A stretch of 64,000 nt of DNA. Source: Edaphobacter sp. (lineage in GTDB: Bacteria > Acidobacteriota > Terriglobia > Terriglobales > Acidobacteriaceae). Both the position numbers and the translations under genes were made by a program. Numbering within the stretch: position 1 is the stretch's first letter; the number at the start of each line of letters is the position of its first letter. Positions 27,288 to 38,000 of this stretch are shown one piece after another. The stretch is taken from assembly GCA_025462645.1 (NCBI GenBank), contig JAOAPB010000093.1:1-64000 (forward strand), given 5' to 3'. Under the pieces are notes generated by a model. The model worked only from the letters and a program-made list of their open reading frames with translations. It was not told where the DNA came from and made no database searches.

Positions 27288-28976
27288 CTACTCGTAGTGA
27301 TGGTCTGCATCTTCAGGATGTTTCAGGTCCCACAGCGGGCGGCGGCTATCGACCCTCGGTATGACGGCGAAGTTGTAAGACGACGGTGGCGAAGGAGTCG
27401 ACCACTCGAGCGTCCAGGCGTCCCATGGATCTGGCCCGGCGATCGGCCCTTTGAAGTACGACGTCACCAGGTTGTAAACAAAGACCAGCGTGGCAATCCC
27501 CTGTAGCACCGCACCGGACGACACGAGCAGGTTCCACATCATCCAACCGCGATCCGCCTCGTAGGTATAAATGCGACGCGGCATGCCGAGGATCCCAGGG
27601 ATATGCATCAGGTCGAAGGTCAGATGGAAGCCGATGAAAAACAGCCAGAAGTGCCAGGTTCCGAGCCGTTCGTTCAGCAGACGGCCGGTCATCTTCGGAT
27701 ACCAGTAGTAGAACGCGGAAAAAACCATGAACAAGATCGCACCCACCAACACATAGTGAAAGTGTGCAATTACGAAGTACGAGCTACCCAGTTGCCAGTC
27801 GAAGGGTGCGGCACCCAGCATAATACCGGTGAGGCCGGCGACGAGGAATTGGGCCAGGAAGCCCATCGCGAACTTCATGGAAGCCGTGTAGTGGATCTTG
27901 CCTCCCCAGATTGTCCCCAGCCAGTTGAAGACTTTGATCCCCGTGGGCACTGAGATCGCCATGGTGGAGAGAACGAAGAAAGTATTCGCACCTGCCCCCA
28001 AGCCTACGGTGAACATGTGGTGCGCCCATACACTCAGGCTCACGAAGCCAATGCCGACCGTCGCTGCAACCACGGCGGGGTATCCGAAGATTGCCTTGCG
28101 AGAGAAGACAGGAATAATCTCATTCGCGAAGGCGAATGCCGGCAACACGAGTACGTACACCTCCGGGTGGCCGAAGATCCAGAAGAAGTGCATCCACAGC
28201 ACAGCGGAGCCGCCGGCCTGCGTATCGAAGAAATGCGACCCGACGTAACGGTCCAGCATCAGCATGATCTGGGCCGCAGTCAGCGGACTGATAGTGACGA
28301 AGACCATCATCGACTGGACCAGGTAGACCCAGGGCAACAGGGGCATTCGACTCAACTTCATTCCGGGGCAGCGCATGCAGATCGTCGTGGCGGCGATATT
28401 GACTGCCGTGCCGATGCTACCGATGCCGCTCAGCAGAATGGAAAGCGTCCAGTAGTCCGTGCTGTGCCCGGGGGAGAAGGCTCGAGCGGTGAGCGGAGCG
28501 TAGGCCCACCAGCCTACGTCCGGTGCGCTGCCCGCACCGTACAGGCCGGACGCGCCAAAGTAGCTGAAGTAAAGCAGCAGCCCGCCAAAAAACGAGATCC
28601 AGAAGCTGAAGGCGTTGAGCCTGGGGAACGCCATGTCCCGAGCGCCGATCAGCAGGGGGACGAGATAGTTCCCGAAGCCGAATAAAATCGGCATCCCGAC
28701 GAAAAAGACCATCGTTGTTCCGTGCATCGTAAACAACTGGTCGAATACCTGAGGCGAAACAAACGTGTTATTTGGAATAGCAAGTTGAATGCGTATGAGG
28801 ATCGCCTCAAACCCTCCGATGACCATAAAGATCAAAGCAGAACCGATATACATCAATCCGATCTTCTTATGATCGACCGTTGTGAGCCAGTCATGCATTA
28901 CCTGAAACGGACTGACAGGGGGCGCGCTCGTGGTCGTCTCACTGACGATTGCCGTGACTGGAGTCTGCGCTGCCAT
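27288..28976 (-). CDS. coxA: Cytochrome c oxidase subunit I, A1-type
   Basis: The 562-residue catalytic subunit of an aa3/caa3-type oxidase, with about twelve helices. Visible are the low-spin heme ligand in FTMHGTTMVFFVG, the CuB and cross-linked Tyr motif GHPEVYVLVLPAF (glutamate of the D-channel, so A1 type), the two CuB histidines in VWAHHMFTVG, and the heme ligands in HFHYVLVGAILF. It reduces O2 to water and pumps protons. It lies 20 bp after subunit II. Confidence 0.96.
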   Translation of the reverse strand: MAAQTPVTAIVSETTTSAPPVSPFQVMHDWLTTVDHKKIGLMYIGSALIFMVIGGFEAILIRIQLAIPNNTFVSPQVFDQLFTMHGTTMVFFVGMPILFGFGNYLVPLLIGARDMAFPRLNAFSFWISFFGGLLLYFSYFGASGLYGAGSAPDVGWWAYAPLTARAFSPGHSTDYWTLSILLSGIGSIGTAVNIAATTICMRCPGMKLSRMPLLPWVYLVQSMMVFVTISPLTAAQIMLMLDRYVGSHFFDTQAGGSAVLWMHFFWIFGHPEVYVLVLPAFAFANEIIPVFSRKAIFGYPAVVAATVGIGFVSLSVWAHHMFTVGLGAGANTFFVLSTMAISVPTGIKVFNWLGTIWGGKIHYTASMKFAMGFLAQFLVAGLTGIMLGAAPFDWQLGSSYFVIAHFHYVLVGAILFMVFSAFYYWYPKMTGRLLNERLGTWHFWLFFIGFHLTFDLMHIPGILGMPRRIYTYEADRGWMMWNLLVSSGAVLQGIATLVFVYNLVTSYFKGPIAGPDPWDAWTLEWSTPSPPSSYNFAVIPRVDSRRPLWDLKHPEDADHHYE

Positions 28977-28996
28977 GGAGTTCGCCTTTCCCAGCG

Positions 28997-30010
28997 TTAC
29001 TTGAGAGTTGCCAGATATGCTGTGACCGCATCCAGATCGTGATCGTTGAGGTGCATCGGCGGCATCAACGCGCCGGGCTTGAAATGTGCAGGATCGGCCA
29101 CAAAGGCGCGGACATTGGCCGGCGTATTGGGCACGGCTCCTGAAGCTACGGTGTCGCGGCTGGCAACGTGCGTCAGGTCGGGACCAAACCGGCCCGTCGC
29201 CACCGTCCCTGCCACCGTGTGACAGCTAATGCAGGAATTTCTCTCGAAGACCCCCCGACCTTCGCTCTCGCTGGCATTCTGCACGGCCTGCTTCTGCTGC
29301 TGCGCAATCCATGCAGAGAACTCAGCCGGCGTGTCGGCATAAACGCGCAACAGCATCTTGGCGTGCTGGGTGCCGCAGTACTGCGCGCATTGCCCGAGAT
29401 ACAGTCCCGCAGTGGATGGATCCACCCACATGATATTGATCTTGTTCGGGATCACATCCATCTTGCCCGCCAAGCGAGGAATCCAGAAACTATGATTCGT
29501 ATCCGCCGACGACATCGTAAGGTAGGTGGGGGTGGGATGCGTCCGGTCACTCACCGGGATATGCAGTTCATTGGCAGTTACCACTCCATACTTCGGGTAG
29601 CGGTACTCCCACCAGAACTGATGGCCGATCACCATGACATCCAAAGTCTCTCGAGGCCTGCGAGCATGTTCTGTCGAATAGATGACGCGGGCTGTGGCAA
29701 GGAACAGCATCACCACGATAAGGATGGGCACGACGGTCCACGATAGCTCGATCTGATTGCTGCCGTAGATCTGTGGCGGCTCCTGCGCTGCATTGACATC
29801 AGAAGGCCGATGGCGAAAGCGGATCAAGGCGTAAAACAGCAAGCCACCCACAATCAAAAAGATGCCGAGGGTAATGCTGAGTACCAGCATCGAAAGGCCG
29901 AACGCGGAGCGGGCTGGAGTACCATCGGGCGAGAAAATGCTGGTGGGTCCGTGGACCACGTCAGGGAGTCTTTGAACTGCGAGGACGTACCAGATATCTA
30001 GCGCCTTCAT
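28997..30010 (-). CDS. coxB: Cytochrome c oxidase subunit II with cytochrome c domain (caa3 type)
   Basis: A 337-residue subunit II. Two membrane helices (about 40-62, and VVPILIVVMLFLATARVIY) precede the periplasmic cupredoxin domain with the CuA site GQCAQYCGTQHAKML and an upstream His (DTNHSFWIP). A C-terminal cytochrome c domain has the heme motif CISCHTVAGT and axial Met in ALMPPMHLND, making the enzyme caa3-like. I start at ATG 30010 (MKALDIWYVL), where GGAG lies 5 bases ahead. First gene of the eight-gene operon. Confidence 0.93.
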   Translation of the reverse strand: MKALDIWYVLAVQRLPDVVHGPTSIFSPDGTPARSAFGLSMLVLSITLGIFLIVGGLLFYALIRFRHRPSDVNAAQEPPQIYGSNQIELSWTVVPILIVVMLFLATARVIYSTEHARRPRETLDVMVIGHQFWWEYRYPKYGVVTANELHIPVSDRTHPTPTYLTMSSADTNHSFWIPRLAGKMDVIPNKINIMWVDPSTAGLYLGQCAQYCGTQHAKMLLRVYADTPAEFSAWIAQQQKQAVQNASESEGRGVFERNSCISCHTVAGTVATGRFGPDLTHVASRDTVASGAVPNTPANVRAFVADPAHFKPGALMPPMHLNDHDLDAVTAYLATLK

Positions 30011-30405
30011 TCGTGCTCCATGCTCACGTTCTAAAGTCGAAAGATGATGGATCACCGATGTTAATGCAAATTATTGAAAAGCGCCAACAAGGGGACTTTG
30101 GGCGAAGTGCCCCATCGCCCATGGTCAACTCTGCTCGGCATGCGTCGACTCCCGGGAACGGCGGCAAACTCGTTCATTTAAGCTCGCCCACTGTTCGTTT
30201 CAGATCTATCTGTTTCAGATCAATTAGGACGCTATCTAGGATGCCTGGAAACGGTTTCCGGTTGCGGATCGACTGCAGCTCGGAGGGCGCCGGTCATGTT
30301 ACCGAGACCATAACAAAGTAATCTTATCCGAGATCGAACTCACGGATAGTACGGAACACGCTTATGAGAGCCAAGGTTTGATCGATCAACCCACATTCTG
30401 GGGAA
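30011..30405. other. Gene-free stretch upstream of coxB
   Basis: This should hold the promoter of the respiratory operon (reading left). I see no convincing -35/-10 pair or operator, and no protein-coding frame that I recognise. The right part probably already belongs to a degraded insertion sequence. Confidence 0.4.
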
Positions 30406-30760
30406 GTGGAATCATTGGGCAGCTTTGCACTTTTTCCAGAAGCTATTACATGTGTCGAAGCAACCACCACGCGCGTCAACATCACCGACAAACTGAGAAG
30501 CTATGCAGTAGCGAAGAAGCTGATCTTACCCGATGTGATTCATCAGCAGAGCCGTTATCTTAATATAACCGTGCTGAGAACTTACAGCAGCCTACCGCAT
30601 GCGTGAAAGACAGATGAAGCGCTTTCAATCTCCGGAGCAGGCTCAACAATTACTCTCTATCTTCGAGGCGATCAACGCTCCCCTTCGATTACGCCGGCAT
30701 CTCCTCTTGCCGACCTGTCATCTCCAACTGCTCTGCAAAGCATTTCAACTCTGGAGCTAG
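30406..30760 (+). pseudogene. IS6-family transposase, C-terminal remnant
   Basis: In the first frame TDKLRSYAVAKKLILPDVIH then QQSRYLN matches the DDE-region tail of IS6-type transposases, where TDKLxSY carries the second catalytic Asp. The expected RAENSHQPTR..RERQMKRF is split: RAENLQQPT in a second frame, then MRERQMKRFQSPEQAQQ in a third, running to TAG 30758-30760 (AFQLWS). The N-terminal half, with the first Asp, is absent. It cannot transpose, but it marks past insertion-sequence activity next to the oxidase operon. I could not find its terminal repeats. Confidence 0.7.
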
Positions 30761-30917
30761 ACTGCCCTGGCAACTCTCCATCCATAGTTCATTATCTGCA
30801 CGGCAATCTATTTTTTGCAGTCGAGGTTCACCAGCACTCGGTTAAGTTTACGATGCAGACGTGAAGTTCGCCGCCAACATCCAGTGCAGTGAGGTAAGTC
30901 ACAGTTTCGCCAGCATC

Positions 30918-32489
30918 TTAGGCAGCCGGAGGTGAGGACGCCGCCAACCCACTGGGCAGCGTAAATTGAAAGGTCGCACCGCATTCGGAGTTCGAGATGG
31001 CCCATAATCGGCCGCCATGCGACTCGATAATCCTCCGACTGATGGACAGTCCCATGCCGGTGCCCTGCGGTTTAGTGGTGAAGAACGCCTCGAAAATATG
31101 CTTCATTTCTCCGTGCGGAAGGCCGATTCCCGAATCACTCACCGAGATCAATAGTTGACCATCCTCGGCCCTCTTCGACGTGACGGTCAGTTCACCGTTC
31201 GCATCTTTCATTGCTTCTATGCCGTTGAGCATTAGGTTCATTAATACCTGCTGCAGCTGTACGCGATCCGCTGTGATCAGTGGAAGTCCTAGGTCGAGCT
31301 CGGTGCGGATTGAAATGGAGGTCCGATTCACCTTGTCGTGCAACAGAACCATCATTTCTCGAATGATTTCGTTTAGATCAAGCAGCTCCCACTCTGATGT
31401 ATCTCGCCTGTAAAGCGAATGAACCCGGTCGAAAATCTCAGCAGCGCGCCCCACATCCTTAACCATTCTCGATGCAGCCTCGCGCGCTTCTGTGATATCA
31501 GGCGTATCACGTTGTAGCCACCGCGCACACGCGCCGGCATTCAAAACGGCGCTGGCGATCGGTTGCTTGATCTCGTGGCCTAGTGAGGCGGCCAATTCCC
31601 CCATCATGCTTACGCGGTTGATGTGTGCGAGATCTGCTTCTAGCTGGTGCAATCTCTGGCGCTCTTCTTCTGCGCGCTTGATGTCAGTAATGTCAATGTT
31701 CGAACCGATATAGCCCGCGAATTCTCCCACGCCCGTGTATCGCGGAATACCACTTTCAATGATCCAGCGATATTCGCCATCCGCTCGCCTGAGACGATAC
31801 TCCATTCTGAAAGACTTTCGGTCATGGAACGCAGGCAGGAAGCCATCGAAACACCCTTGCACATCGTCTGGATGCACGCCCTGGATCCAGCCTGTGCCTA
31901 TTTCCTGCTCCATGGTTCGTCCGGTGAACTCGAGCCACGGCTTGTTGAAATAATTGCAAAGGCCATCGGTTCCGGTCATCCAAATCAACACCGGTGCCGT
32001 GTCGGCCATTGCCTGGAACCGAGCCTCGCTTTCCCGCAGTCGTTCTTCAGCGCGTTTCCTCTCTGTGATGTCGCGGTATAGAGCGTAATTCACGACCTCG
32101 CCGGACGTCGTACTGATCGTAATGGCGAGAAGGGAGACGTAAATCTCACTCCCATCCTTGCGCCTTCGAATGGTTTCGCCCTCCACTCGCCCGCCGTTTT
32201 TGAGTTGATTTGTGTATTCTCGGGCGCTCTCAACCAGCGCCTCAGGAACGATGAGATCGTTAATGGGGCGCTGCAAAACTTCATCCGGCTCATAACCGAA
32301 CATGCGTGTGAATTCCTTGTTGACGCAAACAATGCGGTCGTCCGTGTTTAGGACAGCGGCCGCTTCCGGCGCCTGCTCAAACAATTCATCCAACCAAGGA
32401 GGCTGCTTCTGGACTTCGTCTTTTGTTTGTTTCAGCTCTTCGTCGACCCGCTCGTAACTCTCATGAACGCTGGATCGCGAGGGTCTCAT
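30918..32489 (-). CDS. PAS-domain sensor histidine kinase
   Basis: A 523-residue soluble kinase without membrane segments. Two PAS domains (about 25-145 and 155-270; the second with the PAC ending GYIGSNIDITDIKRAEE) are followed by a short coiled coil, the phospho-acceptor box AASLGHEIKQPIASA (His305), and the ATPase with N box (NLMLNGIEAM), G1 (DSGIGLP) and G2 (GTGMGLSIS). The true start is ATG 32489, preceded by AGGAGG at 7 bases; longer frames lack a ribosome site. No response regulator adjoins. The HEIKQP/HEINQP kinase group often pairs with a separate FixJ-like regulator. The related kinase at 61-62 kb is broken. Confidence 0.88.
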   Translation of the reverse strand: MRPSRSSVHESYERVDEELKQTKDEVQKQPPWLDELFEQAPEAAAVLNTDDRIVCVNKEFTRMFGYEPDEVLQRPINDLIVPEALVESAREYTNQLKNGGRVEGETIRRRKDGSEIYVSLLAITISTTSGEVVNYALYRDITERKRAEERLRESEARFQAMADTAPVLIWMTGTDGLCNYFNKPWLEFTGRTMEQEIGTGWIQGVHPDDVQGCFDGFLPAFHDRKSFRMEYRLRRADGEYRWIIESGIPRYTGVGEFAGYIGSNIDITDIKRAEEERQRLHQLEADLAHINRVSMMGELAASLGHEIKQPIASAVLNAGACARWLQRDTPDITEAREAASRMVKDVGRAAEIFDRVHSLYRRDTSEWELLDLNEIIREMMVLLHDKVNRTSISIRTELDLGLPLITADRVQLQQVLMNLMLNGIEAMKDANGELTVTSKRAEDGQLLISVSDSGIGLPHGEMKHIFEAFFTTKPQGTGMGLSISRRIIESHGGRLWAISNSECGATFQFTLPSGLAASSPPAA

Positions 32490-32917
32490 CGGGTGTCCTC
32501 CTACAGTGATCGCGGCTCCTAAGCTCCGAGGCAGAGCTGAAGACATGACGTCGTTCAATCAAGTGAGGCGCTGCATTGACCAATTACAGCGATGAGCGTA
32601 TGGTACCGCAAACTCGGATTCGTTTCCAATTCCAGAAGCGAAATCCCACTGCAAGTTGCAGCAACTGGCAATTTGAAATGGTACTTTAAGACGAAGCAAC
32701 CACGACAACTGGGATTACAACGCAACTACGGTGTCGGTGCTGATCGACGTCAAGCGCGATAGTAACCCTAAGCCGTTTCTCAAATCGATCAACCATAAAC
32801 TTTAGCGACTACCGTCTAGAGATCGGTCGACTTACGTCCAGCCCCGCGTGCGCTTAGAGCGCATCGAGCACCACCCGTTTCGCCTTCATTCGAAGGTGAC
32901 TTTAATGCCTGAGCATC
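32490..32917. other. Gene-free stretch
   Basis: Upstream region of the histidine kinase and the decayed front of a TonB receptor gene. I see no coding frame that I recognise, nor a clear promoter. Confidence 0.4.
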
Positions 32918-33220
32918 TGTCGCGCCAATGTCCCCAACCTCACCGATGCCTTTTCGCTCCCCGCCCCCGGCATCATTGGCAACAGTGGTCGTAACACGCT
33001 TCGGGGTCCGCACACGAACGTCTTCGATGCTGCGCTCCTACGCGAGTTCCCCATCCACGAAAAAGCCAACATCGAGTTTCGTTGGGAGGTCTTCAATGTC
33101 AGCAACACACCTCTATTTGGTCAACCCAACAACAACTTTTCCAGCGGCGCAGCCGGCCAGATCACCTCGCTTTCAGGTGACCCCCGCATGATGCAGTTCG
33201 CCCTCCGTCTCTCCTATTAG
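32918..33220 (+). pseudogene. TonB-dependent receptor, C-terminal remnant
   Basis: About 100 codons of the last part of an Oar-type receptor barrel: IIGNSGRNTLRGPHTNVFDA, EFRWEVFNVSNTPLFGQPNN and the closing DPRMMQFALRLSY followed by TAG 33218-33220. The ending lines up with the intact receptors at 5386 (PRQLQFALKVQF) and 38214 (PRIMQFALRYQF), so it is a third paralogue. Everything before residue ~-100 is gone, with no start codon or signal peptide. Confidence 0.75.
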
Positions 33221-33741
33221 CAGTCCCCACCGACCGAGGCTGGATGCTGCGTCTTCAGTCCAGCCATTCAGTTGGTCATTCGCTTTTCCTGATTGCAACG
33301 TCATGTCCACAATAGAGTTTTCCGACGTCGCGTAACGACATGGGTGGGCGCCAGAATGTCAGTCGGCGTTCACCTATATGTCCGCTGAGGAATTTACGGC
33401 TGAAGTCTCAGTTGGAACAATCAGGGCTTAGGACTCATCCAAGGGACCGCTATTTTAGGTTAACTGCAGTACGCAGCCATGACTTCGCTCATCGCAAGGG
33501 AGTTCCGGTACTTATCCGGATCAGCCCGCGTAAACGAGTGCTCAATGAACGAATTGCCGTGTTTGCACCAGTTGACCTTGAACTTCCCGCTTGCGCGTCA
33601 TCTGCTGCGGATCGTCGAAACACCTCTCCACTGCCGCACGTCTGTGACCACACTGTCACGCCATGAGCTGTATCAACGCTATAGATATAGATAGTTCGGG
33701 AATTTGCGTTTTCAACATAGTTCAACTGCATCGAACATAAC
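33221..33741. other. Gene-free stretch with a short inverted homology to 34.74 kb
   Basis: No gene is supported. Positions 33643-33661 are the exact reverse complement of 34736-34754, the VTVWS segment of the dehydrogenase remnant, so a second scrap of that gene lies here on the minus strand (AHGVTVWSQ). Other frames are short. Confidence 0.45.
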
Positions 33742-34464
33742 TCATTTCTGGCGATTGATAGAGTCTTCAACGGCCGTCCGATGGCGAAGAATCGCGGCAT
33801 TCAGATGAGCCTGCATTGCGGCGCGAGCCTGTTCTGACTCCCTTTTGATCACTGCATGAAGAATCGATTTATGCTCCTTTACGGAGAGAGGCATCGCTTG
33901 CGGTAGCTGAAGAACCTTCGCGACTCCTCGCTCCAGCTGTCCTCTTATGACTCCTACCAGATCGAGGATGAGCTTGTTGTTAGACACTCTGGCCAAGCTG
34001 AGATGAAACTCAAGATCGAGTGCAGCGAAACGCTTGGCGTTTCCAACAGCATCTTCCATCTTGGCCACGAGATCCCGTAGTTTTTTCACATCGGCTTCTC
34101 GCGCGTTGCGCGCGGCACTGGCAGCAGTAACCCCTTCAAGAGCAATCCGTACCTCCATTAGATCTTCAATATTGTGCCGTTCTGTGCTCATGCGCCAATG
34201 CAGTACGGTCTCCATAAATTTGGAACCATCCATTGCGACTGACGTACCCTCACCTGCGCGAGCGGTGAGTACCCCCATAATGGACAGGCATCGGAGCGCC
34301 TCGCGTAGCGAGGATCGGCTGGCCGCAAACTTCACGCACAATTCCCTCTCCGTAGGCAAACGCTGGCCTGCGTTCAAATCGCCATTGGAGATAAGAGAGA
34401 TAATCTGCTGCACTATATCGTCGCTAATAGAACTCTTGCGGATCGGTCTTACTTTAAGACGCAT
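33742..34464 (-). CDS. GntR-family regulator, FadR/FCD type
   Basis: A 240-residue regulator. The N-terminal winged helix-turn-helix is typical (GDLNAGQRLPTERELCVKFAASRSSLREALRCLSI, shown in parts: LPTERELC, SRSSLREAL; about 30-70). The C-terminal FCD domain (about 95-225) has the metal/ligand residues Asp and His in ALDLEFHLSL, and His in KEHKSILHAV and MQAHL. FCD-GntR proteins usually sense sugar acids or other organic acids. It diverges from the receptor-hydrolase-symporter group beginning at 34660-35011, so it probably represses that uptake locus. Effector unknown. Confidence 0.88.
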   Translation of the reverse strand: MRLKVRPIRKSSISDDIVQQIISLISNGDLNAGQRLPTERELCVKFAASRSSLREALRCLSIMGVLTARAGEGTSVAMDGSKFMETVLHWRMSTERHNIEDLMEVRIALEGVTAASAARNAREADVKKLRDLVAKMEDAVGNAKRFAALDLEFHLSLARVSNNKLILDLVGVIRGQLERGVAKVLQLPQAMPLSVKEHKSILHAVIKRESEQARAAMQAHLNAAILRHRTAVEDSINRQK

Positions 34465-34557
34465 GTTCTCTTCTCGTTGCCTTTTCTTGCCTTAGCTCAT
34501 CGCTTCAAACCTTCTCCACAATACATCATGAGTCGCACTTCAATTTATACCTTGACT

Positions 34558-34577
34558 CTGGTATGACAATATGACAC
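34558..34577. promoter_or_regulatory. Candidate FCD-GntR operator
   Basis: CTGGTATGACAATATGACAC lies between the divergent GntR gene and the catabolic genes. TGGTATGACA resembles the TGGTnTGACCA-type half sites of FadR-family regulators, and ATGACA recurs 8 bp later. A -35-like TTGACT (34552-34557) adjoins it. Confidence 0.35.
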
Positions 34578-34659
34578 AGTTCAAATACTTTATTTCACAA
34601 CAATGGCATGTTATTCGCGCTGTCGTAGCGAGACTCTGTTTTCTCAAGGAGCGTTTCAA

Positions 34660-34962
34660 GTGGCAAAAGTAGGTTTTTGGAGCCTTGTGTTTATGAGAAA
34701 ACCCACGGCCAAGCATCTCGTTGATGCAGGTCATAGCGTGACAGTGTGGTCACACAACTCGGAGAAGACCAATCGCTTTGCTAAGAAACATGGCTGCGCA
34801 CTGGGTAGAACTCCGGCGAATGTGGCACAAAAGAGCCAGATTAGCTTCCTTTGTATGGGCGATACCCCCATGCCTCGCGAAGCGATTCTCGGTGAAGCGG
34901 GGCTAACCCAAGAGGATATTGCATTCTGCCATGTGCGAACCGCGAAGAACGGCAAGGCGTAA
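34660..34962 (+). pseudogene. NAD-binding beta-hydroxyacid dehydrogenase, truncated
   Basis: From GTG 34660 (AGGAG 8 bases before) the frame reads about 100 residues of the N-terminal domain of a 3-hydroxyisobutyrate/6-phosphogluconate dehydrogenase-like enzyme: KVGFW, KHLVDAGHSVTVWSHN, KHGCALGRTPANVAQKSQIS and ILGEAGLTQED. The nucleotide-binding GLGxMG loop is corrupted to SLVFMR, and the chain stops at about one third of the normal ~290 residues. It stands between the GntR regulator and the receptor gene, where a sugar-acid dehydrogenase would make sense, so the locus probably lost this step. Confidence 0.6.
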
Positions 34963-35010
34963 GGCCGCAAAATTGAAGCCCCAAAAAACGCTGTCGAATC
35001 GGAGATAAAT

Positions 35011-38000
35011 ATGTACAAGAAACTTCTCCCAGCAGTCTTCGCAACCGCCGCACTGTTCACGTGGATGGCTTCTCCCTATCTGTACGCCCAAAGCACGACC
35101 GCATCTTTGCTTGGTGTTGTGCGTGATCCCAGCGGCTCCGTCGTTCCGGGTGCAGAGGTGGTTGCGACGAACACACAGACCTCCTTCACGCGCACGAGTC
35201 AAACAGACGGACAAGGCAGCTATCTGTTTACGAATCTACCAATCGGACCGTACCAATTGAAGGTGATGATGTCCGGTTTTGCAACCTTCGTGCAGATAGG
35301 TATTACGCTGGTGGTCAACCAGAATGGGAGGGTCGATGCGGCCCTTGTGCTTGGCTCGACTTCGCAGACGGTACAAGTGGACGCGCAGGCCTCTGGCGTG
35401 GATACTCACTCATCCACGATGGGAGAGCTGGTGAGCCGCGAGCGAATCCAGGAGCTTCCCCTCAATGGCCGCAATGCGCTCACGCTTGCAGCTGTGGTGC
35501 CCGGCGTAACGAACATCATTAATCCTCCCACTGTGCAGACACAAAGCCGCGCGGGCGCAGGGATCACCGTGGCCGGGGGGCGTGACACACAAAACGAGTT
35601 TCGCTTTGACGGCGCCTCATGGAAGAACATCACGCAGAATACTTCTTTGAACCTGCCCAATCCGGATGCGTTGCAGGAGTTTCAAATCTTTACCAGCAGC
35701 CCCAGCGCAGAGTACGGACGAAACTCCGGCGGTATCTTTATCGCAGTAACGCGCTCCGGAACCAACAAGTTTCATGGCTCCGTGTATGACTACTTCCGCA
35801 ATACTGTATTGAACGCACGCAACTACTTCACGCGATTTCCAACACAAAAGCCTTCTCTCAAGCAAAATCAGTTTGGCGGAACATTCGGCGGACCGATTCT
35901 GCACGATAAGCTTTTCGTCTTCGGCTCATACCAGGGGACACGCATACGGCAATCGCAGATACTCTCCCCAGCGTTTATCCCGACCGCGGCACAACGCAAT
36001 GGATTTTTTGGATCTTCCACTGTGCTCAAGAACCCCATTCACGGGGGCGTCTATCCAGGTGGACAGGTCGACCCTGCCGACTTCGACCCGGTTGCCGTGA
36101 ATCTGATGAACCAGTTCATTCCAACCTCGCAAACCGGAGGTGGCATCGTGCAATTGGTCTCCAGCCCCACGAATGACAATCAATATGTTGTAAGGGGCGA
36201 TTACAACCTCACATCCAAAGACTTCTTCTTTATTCGATATTTTCGGGATAACGGAACACTCTCAAGCCAGGCCGGGACAATCTCGCCTTATGCGCCAAGC
36301 GATACGAGTCTGAACCTGCAAAACTGGGCATCGCAGGTAACTCACACGTTCAGTCCCTCTCTTTTGAATGAGCTTCGTCTCGGAGTCAGCCGCGTCGACT
36401 CGAATGTTTCGCAAAAAGACAATCGGCAACTCTCGGGCTTCGGCGCGAACTTCCCCGGCGTTGTCACGCCGCAATTACCCAACCTTAATATCAGCGGTTT
36501 CGTTAACCTGAACACGACCGATCTGTTCAACGAGCACAACAATATCTATCAGTTGGGCGACACTATCCGTTGGAGCCGGGCCAAGCATTCGATCAGCATC
36601 GGTGGAGAGATTGAGCGGCTCGAGCTATATAACTTTGGCTCTTCAGGAAATAACGGCACCTTTACCTTCGATGGAACGCAGACGGGAAATGCCTTTGCTG
36701 ACTTCCTTATTGGACGCCCAGTGCGCCTATTGCAGGCCAGCCCATATCATCGCAATGCGAAGACATGGGATGGCTATATCTTCGCCCAGGATGACTTCCG
36801 CGTCTCAACCCGTCTTACACTCAACGTCGGCATCCGCTATTCCATCTTCCAGCCCTTTGGTATTACGGGAAACCGCACAAATACCTTTCGCGCTCACCAG
36901 AAAAGCGTTGTGAATCCTAGCGCGCCATTGGGCATGGTCTTTCCGGGTGATTCGGGAATTCAAAACGGCCTTGTCCCTACGGACTACAACAACATCGCGC
37001 CACGCGTCGGCATCGCGTTTGATCCGAAGGGAGATGGACGTATGAGCGTACGTCTAGCCTATGGCATCTTCTTCGAGGATCTGCGCTCAGACGTCTTCAC
37101 TTACGCCGCGGTGAATCAACCATTTGTAATCTCGAATACGGTCAACACCCCAAGAAGCCTTAAGGATCCTTACGCCGGAACTGTCAATCCGTTTCCTTAT
37201 GTCTACTCACCGGCAACATCCAAATTTACTTTTCCAATGAGCCTCTTCACCATACCATCGCCTACGTTGAATGCTCCCTATGTGCACAACTTCAGCGCCT
37301 CCATCCAGCAGCAACTTCCCGGAGGCATGCAATTCAACATCGGTTACGTGGGCAAACTGGAGCATGGACTGATCCGTATGCTGCAGGCAAACCCAGCGGT
37401 ATACACCGGACCGTCTTCCACTCTCGCTAATACTGACTCCCGCCGCCCTCTTCTCCCCGGCGTCTATGGCAGCGTTCGTCAACTTTGTACCTGCTCCAAC
37501 GCCACTTATCATTCGCTGCAGGCATCACTCTCCAAGCGCTATAACAACGGCCTGACGTTCATGACTGCCTACACATTCGGCAAACTTCTGGATGCCTACT
37601 CCGCAACCAATTTGGGACAGACGCCCCAAGACCCTGCAAATCCGGGAGCCGATCGCGGACGTTCAGACTTCGATCGCCGGCATGTCTTCGCTGGCTCCAT
37701 CGTGTACCAGATTCCGTTTTACAAGGACGCGACCTCAGTCTTGCGGCTCGTACTCTCCAACTGGGCGATCAACAGCCTCATTCAGATCTCCAGCGGCAAT
37801 CCCTTTACGGTGATTACCGGACGCGATGCCTCACTTACTGGAGTGAACTTCGATCGTCCCAACGTAACAGGAACTCCATATCGCGCCTCCTACGTCAATA
37901 AGACCGATAAGATATCGCGATACTTCAACACCTCTGCTTTCACAGCCAATCTACCGGGTAGGTACGGGAACTCAGGTCGGAATACATTATCAGGGCCTGG

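Noticed and set aside
28017-28685. 222-codon + strand frame across coxA
   Set aside because: Antisense to the catalytic oxidase subunit; no recognisable domain.
33489-33800. Minus-strand 103-codon frame downstream of the GntR gene as a gene
   Set aside because: It overlaps the GntR 3' end, and only a short VTVWS scrap has meaning; the rest is nonsense.
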